The notes under the pieces were generated by a model. That model saw only the letters and a list, made by a program, of their open reading frames with translations, searched no databases and was not told the origin of the DNA. A stretch of 64,000 bases of DNA, taken from NCBI GenBank assembly GCA_028868535.1, contig JAGWUH010000008.1:38218-102217 (forward strand), given 5' to 3'. A program made the translations under genes and the position numbers. Below, one piece after another: positions 26,587 through 35,297 of the stretch (position 1 is its first letter; every line of letters starts with the position of its first letter). The DNA comes from Sphingomonadales bacterium (GTDB lineage Bacteria > Pseudomonadota > Alphaproteobacteria > Sphingomonadales > Sphingomonadaceae).

Positions 26587-27198
26587 TTACAGCTTGCCTT
26601 CGAGGCTGGGCGCCGCCTCGGCGCCGGGCGTCACCGCCTGGTAGGGGACCATCGGCTTCGCGCCGTAGATCACCTTGGCCGCGACCATCGCCGGGAAGGT
26701 GCGGATCGTGGTGTTGTAGTCCTGCACCGCCGAATTGTAGTCGCGCACCGAGATGCGGACGCGGTTTTCCTGCCCCTCGAGCTGGCTCTGAAGCATCTGG
26801 TAATTGGTGATGCTCTTCAGCTCGGGATAGGCCTCGACGTTGGCGAGCAGGCGCCCCAACCCGGCGACCGAGTTCGAAAGCTGGTTCTGCGCGTCCTGGA
26901 ACGCCTTCATCTTGGCGGGATCGGTCAGGTCGCCAGGGTTGAGCTGGACGCTCGTCGCCTTGGCCCGCGCCTCGACCACGCCGACCAGGATGCCCTTCTC
27001 CTGCGTCGCCGCGCCCTTGGCCACGGCGGCGAGGTTCGGGATCAGGTTGGCGCGCTCCTGGAATGCGGCCTGGACATCGGCCCAGCGCGCCTTCGCGGCT
27101 TCTTCCTTGGTCGGTACGGTGTTGACCCCGCAGGCGGACAGGCTGAGCGCGGCGGAGGCGACGATCGCCCCCCGAATGACGCGGTGCGCGGACGACAT
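26587..27198 (-). CDS. lemA: LemA family lipoprotein
   Basis: The 203-aa protein has a lipobox (LSLSAC) near residue 23, followed by the LemA helical bundle: RWADVQAAFQERANLIPNLAAVAKG, VVEARAKATSVQL, LGRLLANVEAYPELKS and FPAMVAAKVIYG. LemA proteins are envelope-anchored with no defined catalysis. ATG 27198 has GGAAGGGG about 10 bp upstream; the much longer track ORF is read-through. It is the first gene of the LemA-TPM-TPM operon. Confidence 0.93.
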   Translation of the reverse strand: MSSAHRVIRGAIVASAALSLSACGVNTVPTKEEAAKARWADVQAAFQERANLIPNLAAVAKGAATQEKGILVGVVEARAKATSVQLNPGDLTDPAKMKAFQDAQNQLSNSVAGLGRLLANVEAYPELKSITNYQMLQSQLEGQENRVRISVRDYNSAVQDYNTTIRTFPAMVAAKVIYGAKPMVPYQAVTPGAEAAPSLEGKL

Positions 27199-27399
27199 CG
27201 GCTTGTTACCCCTTCCAGGTGCCGGGCAAAGACCCGGCGGTCGCGCGCAAGATAGCGCGCGCCGGCTCCGGTTCAAGGACAACCGGTGCGAAATTCCCCT
27301 GCTGCCCCGGCGCGAAGTGCCTGAAAAGGCGCGCGGGGGTTGTGACGTCATGGCGTCCGTGGCAGACAGCGACGCTCCATTGCAGGAGGAGGGGTTACC

Positions 27400-27828
27400 A
27401 TGCTGCAGGAGTTCAAGGCCTTCATCGCCCGCGGCAACGTGCTCGATCTCGCCGTGGGCGTGATCATCGGCGGCGCCTTCGGAAAGATCGTCTCGTCGCT
27501 CACCGACGACGTGATCATGCCGGTCATCGGCGCGATCACCGGTGGCATCGACTTTTCCAGCAAGTTCATCGTGCTCGGCACGATCCCCGCCACTTACACC
27601 GGCTCGCCGACCGACTATGCCGCCCTCAAGAAGGCCGGCGTCGCCATGCTCGGTTATGGCTCTTTCCTCACCGCGGTGATCAACTTCCTCATCCTGGCGT
27701 TCGTCATCTTCCTGATCGTTCGCCAGGCCAACAAGCTCACCGCAAAGCCCGAAGCCCCGGCGGCGCCGGCCGGGCCGACCGAGGTCGAACTTCTCGCCGA
27801 GATCCGCGATGCCCTGAAGAAGGGGTAG
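27400..27828 (+). CDS. mscL: large-conductance mechanosensitive channel MscL
   Basis: The 142-aa inner-membrane protein matches MscL throughout: amphipathic N-terminus [34 protein letters not shown] (TM1), a periplasmic loop, [21 protein letters not shown] (TM2) and a charged C-terminal helix [13 protein letters not shown]. It releases solutes during hypo-osmotic shock. AGGAGGAGGGG just upstream is a very strong ribosome-binding site. It is monocistronic and divergent from lemA; the tmRNA gene follows. Confidence 0.97.
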   Translation: MLQEFKAFIARGNVLDLAVGVIIGGAFGKIVSSLTDDVIMPVIGAITGGIDFSSKFIVLGTIPATYTGSPTDYAALKKAGVAMLGYGSFLTAVINFLILAFVIFLIVRQANKLTAKPEAPAAPAGPTEVELLAEIRDALKKG

Positions 27829-27881
27829 GCGCAGGCCGGCGCCATCTTTGCCGCCCCTTTTCATTTTCCACGGCCGCCCTA

Positions 27882-28256
27882 TATGGGGTCCTGCCGGTTT
27901 CGGCCGGCTATGGCGATAAACTGCGGCGTGCAATAGGCGCAGCGGACCCGGGGGCGGTACCCGGCGGCTCCACCATCACCACCCGGTATTCAGGCCGGGG
28001 CGCTGTTGTCGCAGCGGTGATGACGGGGCCGAACTAGGATCGACGTGTGTTGAAAAGCGCTGTTTTTGCCCGGGCTGAGTAACCCGTTAAAGGCTCAAAA
28101 CTCACAAGTGCCAACGACAACGAAGCACTTGCTCTGGTTGCGTAATTCTAGGGGCTAGCGCCCTGACCTTACAAGACACGAGCACGGTTGAACCGACCGG
28201 GTAACAGAACGGAGTTCGGGGGCCCGGGGCGAGCCTAGCAACAGAATCGCCCCACT
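27882..28256 (+). ncRNA. ssrA: tmRNA, circularly permuted two-piece form
   Basis: The acceptor piece comes first and ends CGGCTCC-A-CCA at 27965-27975; the coding piece begins GGGGCCG at 28025-28031. These arms form a 7-bp acceptor stem with G-U at the third pair, the alanine identity element. Between them is a roughly 49-nt segment that must be processed out. The tag frame at 28110-28145 encodes ANDNEALALVA and stop. tmRNA with SmpB rescues stalled ribosomes. This permutation is characteristic of alphaproteobacteria. The outer ends are approximate. Confidence 0.93.
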
Positions 28257-28282
28257 CACGCCCTGTCCGCAGCGGATGCGGA

Positions 28283-28519
28283 TCAGGCCGCGCCTGACCC
28301 CTCGGCGGCTTTCTCATGACGGATGCAGTCGAGGATCTTGGCGCCGGCCATGAACACCGATCCGGTGCAGGCCAGGAACAGCAGCTTGCCCCCGGTTCCG
28401 GGAAACACGTCGAGATAGACCTTGCCGCGCTCCACCGCGCCCAGCGCGAGCGCGTAGATCACCATGTAGGCCTCCGGCCTCGTCTTGATCTTGAATAGCC
28501 TGGCAATCCTGGCGACCAT
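28283..28519 (-). CDS. small putative membrane protein (78 aa)
   Basis: I do not recognise the family. The likely protein starts at ATG 28519 (MVARIARLFKIKTRPEAY) and has two hydrophobic stretches, YMVIYALALGAVERG and GGKLLFLACTGSVFMAGAKIL, separated by a short loop. It ends with a charged tail. The N-terminal extension in the 141-aa track ORF is Arg/Ser-rich and unlikely to be coding; 28537 is an alternative start. It lies between the tmRNA gene (opposite strand) and the divergent malate synthase. Confidence 0.7.
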   Translation of the reverse strand: MVARIARLFKIKTRPEAYMVIYALALGAVERGKVYLDVFPGTGGKLLFLACTGSVFMAGAKILDCIRHEKAAEGSGAA

Positions 28520-28788
28520 TGTTCTTGTCCGTGGCATCCTGCTGCAACAGGACAATGCCGATCTCGCCCGAGAGTTCAACAGAAGTAAACGGGCATTAAC
28601 CGTTTTTCGTCCGGTTCCGGGACGGCTCGCCGCATTTGCGCGCCGTCTGCAAGCGCCTGGCCGGACATCGCGGAACGCGTTGCCAAGCGCGGGTTCCTGC
28701 GCCATAGGCGGCTTCTCCTCCCCGGAGCGTAATTTCCTGCAATCCCCGCCGCGGCGTCGCGCGGGGCCAACGAGGGTGAGTTCGAGAG

Positions 28789-30924
28789 ATGAGCAACAGG
28801 ATCGAGCGGGCGGGTCTTCAGGTGGACAAGGCCCTCGCCGGCTTCATCGAGACCGAGGTTATGGCACCGCTGGGCAAGGACGCGGGTGCGTTCTGGCAAG
28901 GCTTCGCCGCGCTGCTCGCCGGTTTCGCGCCGCGCAACCGCGCGCTGCTGGCCCGGCGCGACGAACTGCAGGCCTGGATCGACGCCTGGCACCTCGATCG
29001 CGCCGGCAAGCCGCTCGACCCCGCCGAGTATGAAGGCTTCCTGCGCGAGATCGGCTATCTCGTACCGGAACCGGCCCCGTTCGCCGTCGCCACCCGCGAC
29101 GTCGACGCCGAGATCGCGACGATGGCCGGTCCGCAGCTCGTCGTGCCGGTGCTCAATGCCCGCTTCCTGCTCAATGCCGCCAACGCGCGCTGGGGCAGCC
29201 TTTACGACGCCTACTATGGCACCGACGCGCTCGACGCCCCGGCTGCCCGGCCCGGTGGCTATGACGCGGAGCGTGGTGCGGCGGTCATCCGCGCCGGCCG
29301 CGCCTTCCTCGATCGCGCCGCGCCGCTCGCCGACATCAGCTGGCTTGCCTGGGATGGCGCCGGCGATCCGCCGCTTGCCAATCCCGAGCAGCTCATCGGC
29401 CGCCGCGACGGCGGCCTGCTGCTCGAGCACAATGGCCTGCGCATCGAAGTCGTCATCGATCGGACTCACCCGATCGGCCGGACCGACGCCGCGGGCATCG
29501 CCGACATCGTGCTCGAGGCGGCGCTGACCACGATCGTCGATCTCGAGGATTCGGTCGCAGCCGTCGACGCCGAGGACAAGCTTGCCGCCTATCGCAACTG
29601 GCTCGGCGTCATCCGTGGCGATCTAGCCGATACCTTCGAGAAGGGTGGCCAGACGCTCACCCGCACGCTGGCGGCCGATCGCGACTGGACCGGTACCGAC
29701 GGCGGCGCCTTCAGCCTGCCGGGCCGCTCGCTGCTGTTCGTACGCAACGTCGGCCACCTGATGACCAACCCGGCGATCCTGCTGCCCGATGGCTCCGAAA
29801 TCCCCGAAGGCATCATGGACGCCGTGATCACCAGCGCCATCTCCAGCCACGACCTGCGCGGTCTCGGCCGCTTCCGCAACAGCCGCGCCGGCGGCGCCTC
29901 GGGCGGAAGCATCTACATCGTCAAGCCGAAGATGCACGGGCCCGAGGAGTGCGGCTTCACCAACGACCTGTTCGACGCGGTCGAGGACCTGCTCGGCCTC
30001 GCCCGCCACACCGTCAAGGTCGGCGTCATGGACGAGGAGCGCCGCACCAGCGCCAACCTCGCCGCCTGCATCGCCGCGGTGAAGGACCGCATCGTCTTCA
30101 TCAACACCGGCTTCCTCGACCGCACCGGGGACGAGATCCACACCTCGATGCGCGCCGGCCCGATGATCCGCAAGAACGCAATGAAGGGCTCCGGCTGGAT
30201 TGCCGCCTATGAACGCCGCAACGTCCTGATCGGCCTGCGCCACGGCCTGTCCGGCCGCGCCCAGATCGGCAAGGGCATGTGGGCCGCGCCCGATCGCATG
30301 GGCGCGATGATGGCGGAGAAGGTGGGCCATCCGCGCAGCGGCGCCAACACCGCCTGGGTCCCTTCGCCGACCGCGGCGACGCTCCATGCCATGCATTACC
30401 ACGAAGTCGCGGTGTTCGACGTCCAGCAGGAACTCGCCGGGGAGCCGATCCCCGGTCTTGACGCGCTGCTGGCGATCCCGCTTGCCACCGGCCAGAACTT
30501 CTCGGTCGAGGAAGTCCGCGAGGAGCTCGACAACAACGCGCAAGGGTTGCTCGGCTACGTGGTCCGCTGGATCGATCAGGGCGTCGGCTGCTCCAAGGTG
30601 CCCGACATCAACGATATCGGCCTGATGGAAGACCGTGCCACCCTGCGCATCTCCAGCCAGCATATGGCCAACTGGCTGCTGCACGGCATCTGCACGCGCG
30701 ACCAGGTGATGGACTCGCTGCAACGCATGGCCGCCAAGGTCGATGCCCAGAATGCCGGCGACCCGCTCTATGAACCGATGGCCGGCAACTGGGACAGCAG
30801 CCTTGCCTTCCAGGCGGCCTGCGACCTGGTGTTCAAGGGCGTCGAGCAGCCTTCGGGCTACACCGAGCCGCTGCTTCACGCCTGGCGTCAGCGCAAGAAG
30901 GCGCAAGTGGCTGTTTTAGCGTAA
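28789..30924 (+). CDS. glcB: malate synthase G
   Basis: The 711-aa protein has the length and motifs of isoform G: VINRTHPIG-like [90 protein letters not shown] and [11 protein letters not shown]. It condenses glyoxylate and acetyl-CoA to malate, allowing growth on C2 units from fatty- or amino-acid breakdown. GAGGGTGAG precedes the ATG by about 10 bp. No isocitrate lyase is nearby. Confidence 0.97.
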   Translation: MSNRIERAGLQVDKALAGFIETEVMAPLGKDAGAFWQGFAALLAGFAPRNRALLARRDELQAWIDAWHLDRAGKPLDPAEYEGFLREIGYLVPEPAPFAVATRDVDAEIATMAGPQLVVPVLNARFLLNAANARWGSLYDAYYGTDALDAPAARPGGYDAERGAAVIRAGRAFLDRAAPLADISWLAWDGAGDPPLANPEQLIGRRDGGLLLEHNGLRIEVVIDRTHPIGRTDAAGIADIVLEAALTTIVDLEDSVAAVDAEDKLAAYRNWLGVIRGDLADTFEKGGQTLTRTLAADRDWTGTDGGAFSLPGRSLLFVRNVGHLMTNPAILLPDGSEIPEGIMDAVITSAISSHDLRGLGRFRNSRAGGASGGSIYIVKPKMHGPEECGFTNDLFDAVEDLLGLARHTVKVGVMDEERRTSANLAACIAAVKDRIVFINTGFLDRTGDEIHTSMRAGPMIRKNAMKGSGWIAAYERRNVLIGLRHGLSGRAQIGKGMWAAPDRMGAMMAEKVGHPRSGANTAWVPSPTAATLHAMHYHEVAVFDVQQELAGEPIPGLDALLAIPLATGQNFSVEEVREELDNNAQGLLGYVVRWIDQGVGCSKVPDINDIGLMEDRATLRISSQHMANWLLHGICTRDQVMDSLQRMAAKVDAQNAGDPLYEPMAGNWDSSLAFQAACDLVFKGVEQPSGYTEPLLHAWRQRKKAQVAVLA

Positions 30925-30983
30925 CCTTTTCCCAACCGTTTTCGTGCCATCAGCCACCCCATAGCCAAGGGGGTCGCAACGTC

Positions 30984-31445
30984 ATGGCCATGGAAATGCG
31001 GCGCGAATCGCGCCTGAAGGTGTGGATGGGGTGTCGCCTCCACGCGGCCGGAGCGGAAACGGAAGGCTGCCTGGCCGACCTGTCGCCGCACGGCCTGCAC
31101 CTGGTCGGGCAACCGCCCGCGGCCGGCGAGCTCGTCGAGGTCCGCGTGCGCGGTCGCATGCTGGTCGGCCAGGTCGAATGGACGTCGCCGCAGCGCTTCG
31201 GTGTGTTCCTGCGCGACCCGCTCGATCCCGAGGCCCTGCTGCGCGGTGACGCTCCCGCGGAAGCGTTGCCCGGCCCGTTGCCGCACGGACCGCTGCCCCT
31301 GCTGGGTCCCCGGCCCGGCTGGGCCGGCGCGGTCGGTGGCCTGGCGCGATCGCTGGAACGCGGGGCGCTCGTCGTCGCCGCGTTGCTCGCGGCGGTCGTG
31401 CTGGCGGCGCCGCTCGGCGCGGCCCTGCGCGCGTTCACCCGCTGA
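30984..31445 (+). CDS. PilZ-domain protein with C-terminal membrane anchor
   Basis: The 153-aa protein has the PilZ c-di-GMP signature: RxxxR in RRESR (residues 6-10) and DxSxxG in ADLSPHG near residue 33, followed by the barrel strand GRMLVGQVEWTSPQRFGVFL. After a proline-rich linker, residues about 122-146 (LERGALVVAALLAAVVLAAPLGAALRAF) form one membrane helix. Membrane-tethered PilZ proteins are less common than soluble ones. It lies 59 bp after glcB and may be co-transcribed, but a shared function is not evident. Confidence 0.85.
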   Translation: MAMEMRRESRLKVWMGCRLHAAGAETEGCLADLSPHGLHLVGQPPAAGELVEVRVRGRMLVGQVEWTSPQRFGVFLRDPLDPEALLRGDAPAEALPGPLPHGPLPLLGPRPGWAGAVGGLARSLERGALVVAALLAAVVLAAPLGAALRAFTR

Positions 31446-31457
31446 TCGGGGCTGCGT

Positions 31458-31874
31458 TCAACGCTTCGCCGTCACCGCGTGGATTTCCTCGGTCAGGCGG
31501 TTGTTGATCTCGATCAGTCGGTGCAGCTCGTCGCTGATCTCCAGCAGCGCCTCGGCATCCTTGTAGGTCTGGTAGGCCTGCTTGTCGGACGCCTGCGCCG
31601 CGACCTTCTGACCGACCATGATGATCGACAGCAGGACCAGTTGCAGGAACGTCTGCGCGATCCACGAGATCAGCGGCCCGGTGCCGCCGCGGATCGCCGA
31701 CGGCAGGCTGACCAGCGCCAGCGCCGTGAACGCATAGGCGCACCACATCGTGCCCACCGCATCGGTGATCTTCACCGCCAGCCGGCCGTTGAACCCTTGC
31801 GCCTGGGCCGCGTGCGTGGCCACGCCTTCGTTGCGGCGGCGGGCGACGCGGGGGTGGGGGACGTGTTCGGCCAT
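31458..31874 (-). CDS. small two-helix membrane protein (DUF1003-like layout)
   Basis: The 138-aa protein has a basic N-terminus, two hydrophobic helices (MWCAYAFTALALVSLPSAI and WIAQTFLQLVLLSIIMVGQ) and a C-terminal coiled-coil-like helix (DAEALLEISDELHRLIEINNRLTEEIHAV). This order recalls DUF1003 proteins, but I do not assign the family firmly. ATG 31874 is preceded by GAGGGAG; the longer track ORF is the shadow of rsmA. It converges on the PilZ gene with 12 bp between stops. Confidence 0.75.
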   Translation of the reverse strand: MAEHVPHPRVARRRNEGVATHAAQAQGFNGRLAVKITDAVGTMWCAYAFTALALVSLPSAIRGGTGPLISWIAQTFLQLVLLSIIMVGQKVAAQASDKQAYQTYKDAEALLEISDELHRLIEINNRLTEEIHAVTAKR

Positions 31875-31906
31875 GCTTCGCTCCCTCTCGGGACGCCGCC
31901 GCGCCA

Positions 31907-32746
31907 TCACCGTGACAGCAGCCGCGCCACCTCGACAAATTCCTCGACGGACAGCGTCTCCGCCCGTCGCTGCGGATCGATCCCGGCGGCGTCCAGCGCG
32001 TCCAGTCCGCCGGGCAGCCCCTTCAGGCTCTGCCGCAGCATCTTGCGCCGCTGGCCGAACGCCGCCTCGGTCAGCCGCTCCAGCTTCCGCGCGGAGACGC
32101 CTTCCGGCGCCGCGCCGGGGACGACATGGACGATCGCCGACATCACCTTGGGCGGCGGGGTGAAGGCGCTGCGGTGGACCTTCATGGCGATCCGCGCCGC
32201 CGTGCGCCACTGCGACAGGATCGCCAACCGGCCATAGGCATCGCCATTCGTCGCCGCGACGATGCGCTCCGCCACCTCGAGCTGGAACATCAGCGTCAGC
32301 GACGACCAGCGCGGCGGCCAGGCCTCGCCCGACAACCAGCGCGTGAAAAGCGCGGTGCCGACGTTGTACGGCAGGTTGGCGACGACGGCATAAGGCTCAT
32401 CCATCAGCGCATCGTGATCCTGCGCCAGCGCGTCGCCCTCGATCACGCGGAGCCGCCCGGGAAACGCCCCGGCCAGCTCCGCCAGCGCCGGCAGGCAGCG
32501 CCGGTCCATCTCGATCGCGGTCACCCGGGCGCCGGCGCGCAGCAGCGCCCGCGTCAGGCCGCCGGGGCCCGGGCCGACTTCGAGCACCGCGCGATCCTGC
32601 AGGCGACCGGGAATCGCGGCAATCCGGTCGAGCAACTGCTCGTCGAGCAGGAAGTTCTGCCCCAGCGCCTTGCTGGCGGCGAGCCCGTGGCGGGCGATCA
32701 CCTCGCGCAGCGGCGGCAGGGCAGGGGACGTCATCGCCGCCATCAT
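31907..32746 (-). CDS. rsmA: 16S rRNA (adenine1518/1519-N6)-dimethyltransferase
   Basis: The 279-aa KsgA/RsmA protein has [10 protein letters not shown] near residue 27, the SAM motif [10 protein letters not shown], an acidic site in [18 protein letters not shown] (catalytic NLPY) and [12 protein letters not shown]. It dimethylates two adjacent adenines in the 3'-terminal helix of 16S rRNA during 30S maturation. ATG 32746 overlaps the pdxA stop as ATGA. surA-pdxA-rsmA is a conserved gene order. Confidence 0.97.
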   Translation of the reverse strand: MMAAMTSPALPPLREVIARHGLAASKALGQNFLLDEQLLDRIAAIPGRLQDRAVLEVGPGPGGLTRALLRAGARVTAIEMDRRCLPALAELAGAFPGRLRVIEGDALAQDHDALMDEPYAVVANLPYNVGTALFTRWLSGEAWPPRWSSLTLMFQLEVAERIVAATNGDAYGRLAILSQWRTAARIAMKVHRSAFTPPPKVMSAIVHVVPGAAPEGVSARKLERLTEAAFGQRRKMLRQSLKGLPGGLDALDAAGIDPQRRAETLSVEEFVEVARLLSR

Positions 32747-33750
32747 GCCGCGGCGCGTCGCCGCGCACAGTCCGCGGCCATGCGCAGCGCCGCCATCGTC
32801 GCCCCGGCATCGGCCAGGCGCTTGCCGGCGATGGCAAAGGCCGTGCCATGGTCGGGCGAGGTGCGGATCGTCGGCAGACCCAGCGTGACGTTGACGCCGG
32901 CATCGAAATCGAGCGCCTTCAGCGGTATCAGTGCCTGGTCATGGTACATGCACAGTGCCACGTCGTACGTCTCCCGCGCGCGCGGCGCGAACAGCGCATC
33001 GGCGGGGTGCGGCCCGCTGACAGCCAGCCCTTCCGCCTGCAGGCGGGCGATGGCTGGCGCGATGATTGCCGCTTCTTCCCCGCCCATGCGGCCGTCCTCG
33101 CCGGCGTGGGGATTGAGCGCGGCGATCGCCAGCCGCGGCCGCGCCAGCCCGAAGTCGCGGACCAGCGCCCGTGCCACGATCCGTGCGCGGCGCACGATCA
33201 AATCGGCCGAGAGCGCCCCCGGCACCGCGGCCAGCGCGATGTGCACCGTCAGCGGCACCGTGCGCAGCGTCGGTCCGGCCAGCATCATCACCGCGTCCGC
33301 TGCCGCCACGCCGCACGCGCCGGCCACGAACTCGGTCTGCCCCGGATGGTTGAAGCCGATCTCCGCGAGCCGGGACTTGGCGATCGGCCCGGTCATCACG
33401 CCGGCCGCGCGGCCCCCGGCCGCCAGGCTGGCCGCCTGGTCGAGCGAGGCGAGGGCCAGCCGCGCGCCATCGCGGTCGGGCGCGCCGGGACGGTAGGCGC
33501 CATCGAGATCGCCGAGCACGGGCAGGGCATCGGCAAAGGCGTCAGTGGCCTCCTCCGGCGCGCCGATGGGCGCCAGCGGCAGGTCGAACCCCCGCGTCTC
33601 GGCGGCGGCGCGCAGCAGTCCGGCGCCGCCCACGACGAACCACGGCAGGTCGCCCGCCTGGCGCCGGTGCCATGCCTCCGCCAGCAGTTCCGGGCCGACC
33701 CCCGCCGGGTCGCCGAGCGACACGGCGAGCGGCGGCAGGGGCGCCGGCAT
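32743..33750 (-). CDS. pdxA: 4-hydroxythreonine-4-phosphate dehydrogenase
   Basis: The 335-aa protein has [21 protein letters not shown] at the N-terminus, [38 protein letters not shown] (metal-site histidine) and [39 protein letters not shown], all diagnostic. It oxidises 4-phosphohydroxy-L-threonine in DXP-dependent pyridoxal phosphate synthesis. Its first base overlaps the last base of the surA stop (TGATG), indicating coupling. Confidence 0.97.
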   Translation of the reverse strand: MPAPLPPLAVSLGDPAGVGPELLAEAWHRRQAGDLPWFVVGGAGLLRAAAETRGFDLPLAPIGAPEEATDAFADALPVLGDLDGAYRPGAPDRDGARLALASLDQAASLAAGGRAAGVMTGPIAKSRLAEIGFNHPGQTEFVAGACGVAAADAVMMLAGPTLRTVPLTVHIALAAVPGALSADLIVRRARIVARALVRDFGLARPRLAIAALNPHAGEDGRMGGEEAAIIAPAIARLQAEGLAVSGPHPADALFAPRARETYDVALCMYHDQALIPLKALDFDAGVNVTLGLPTIRTSPDHGTAFAIAGKRLADAGATMAALRMAADCARRRAAA

Positions 33751-35108
33751 CAGTTGTATTCGATGATCGCGTCGCGGCGCAGGTCGCGCAGGTACATCTG
33801 CGCGCGCTTGTTGACGCGGTCGTCTTCCATCTGGCTCATCAGCTCGTCGAAGCTCGGGCCGTTGTCCGCCTTGGGATCGTCACGGCCGCACAGCATCAGC
33901 ACGCGCACGCCCTCGTTCAGCGAGCCGAACGGCGGCGTCGTCTCGCCGATCTGGAGCTGGAGAATCGCCGATTGCAGCGGCCCGGGCAGGTCGCGCGCCT
34001 TGACCTGGTCGTTCGAGACGACCTTGGCGCCGAGCGGCCCGGCGACGGCATCGACTCCGCCGCAGCCCTTGGCGTTCTTCATCGCCGCGGCGAACGCCTC
34101 GGCGCGCTTCTGCGCTTCCTCGGGCTTGGTCCCGGCGGGGAAGTCGACCGAGACCTGCTTGAGGCTGAGCAGCGCGTCGCGCGGATCGGCGGTCAGCACC
34201 TGGCGCTTGTCGATCAGGTAGAGGATCGAGAAGCCGCCGCGCGTCTCGATCGGGCCGACCAGCTGGCCGGGCGAAAGCTCGTGCACGGCCGAGGCCAGCT
34301 CGGTCGGCAACTGCGCCAGGCGAATCCAGCCAAGATCGCCGCCCACCGCGGCGGTCGAGGCTTCCGAATACTGCCGCGCATAGGCGACGAACGAACCGCC
34401 GTTGCGCAACTGGTCGACGATGCGCTTGCCGTTCTCGGCCACGGTGGCGCGGCTTTCCGGGGTGGCGGAAAGGAAAATCTCGCCGATACGGTATTCCTCG
34501 GTGCCCTTCGCGGCCTTCAGCCGGTCGAGCAGCTCGCGCACTTCCTCCTGCGAAACGTTGACGAACGGCTGGACGTTGCGCCGCAGCACCCGTTGCCACG
34601 CCAGTTCGCCCTTGATCTGCCGCTTCAGCGAAGCCGGCGAGGAGCCGATCTTGCGCAAGTAGGCGTCGAGCGCCGGCACCGTCTGGTGGAAGTTCTGCTC
34701 CGCCACGCGCTGGTAGGTCTGGTCGACCTCGGCTTCGTCGATGTTGATCTCGGCGACTTTGGCTTCCTGGATCTGCAGCGTCTCGTCGATCAGGTTGCGC
34801 AGGATCTGCATGCGCAGCCGCTCGGTCTCCTCCGCGCTGATCTTGTTGCCGCTCGCCGCGACGACCAGCGCCAGGCGCTGCTCGACGTCGGTGCCGGTGA
34901 TGATCTCGCCGTTGACGATCGCGGTCGCGCGCCGCAGGTTCGGGCTGCGGTTGCCGAACATCGTGATGTTCTCGGGAATGTTCAGCGCACCGCGCGCGGC
35001 GGGAGGCGCGGGTTCGGCGTCCTGCGCCTGTGCCACGGCGGCCAGTGCCAGCGCGCACCCGGCGACGCCCGCGCCCAGCAGCCCGATGCGGCCGAAAATC
35101 ATGCTCAT
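33750..35108 (-). CDS. surA: periplasmic chaperone/peptidyl-prolyl isomerase SurA
   Basis: The 452-aa protein has a signal peptide (GCALALAAVAQAQDAEP), an N-terminal chaperone domain (IVNGEIITGTDVEQRLALVVAASG, LIDETLQIQEAKVAEINI), a parvulin PPIase domain (GGDLGWIRLAQLP... LVGPIETRGGFSILYLIDKR) and a C-terminal helix. SurA escorts unfolded outer-membrane proteins, including LptD. ATG 35108 starts a plausible signal sequence; 35102 is an alternative. It lies 189 bp downstream of lptD, its usual neighbour. Confidence 0.93.
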   Translation of the reverse strand: MSMIFGRIGLLGAGVAGCALALAAVAQAQDAEPAPPAARGALNIPENITMFGNRSPNLRRATAIVNGEIITGTDVEQRLALVVAASGNKISAEETERLRMQILRNLIDETLQIQEAKVAEINIDEAEVDQTYQRVAEQNFHQTVPALDAYLRKIGSSPASLKRQIKGELAWQRVLRRNVQPFVNVSQEEVRELLDRLKAAKGTEEYRIGEIFLSATPESRATVAENGKRIVDQLRNGGSFVAYARQYSEASTAAVGGDLGWIRLAQLPTELASAVHELSPGQLVGPIETRGGFSILYLIDKRQVLTADPRDALLSLKQVSVDFPAGTKPEEAQKRAEAFAAAMKNAKGCGGVDAVAGPLGAKVVSNDQVKARDLPGPLQSAILQLQIGETTPPFGSLNEGVRVLMLCGRDDPKADNGPSFDELMSQMEDDRVNKRAQMYLRDLRRDAIIEYN

Positions 35109-35297
35109 GCGAACGGGGTTCTTCACGCTGACGTCGATCCTGTCCTCGGCCCCGGGGCGGGGCTGCACCTCACGGTTTGGCGTAGCCGATTGCATTGCAC
35201 CGGCTTAACCGAAGCTGAGTACCCCCAGTCGCGGCGGGCGATAGCGCGTTTGCACGGCAATGCCAACGGAAGAGGTATCAGCTTCAACAACCGCGGA

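Noticed and set aside
27345-27352. TGACGTCA palindrome upstream of mscL
   Set aside because: An isolated 8-bp palindrome in a GC-rich gap with no second copy or context is too weak to call an operator.
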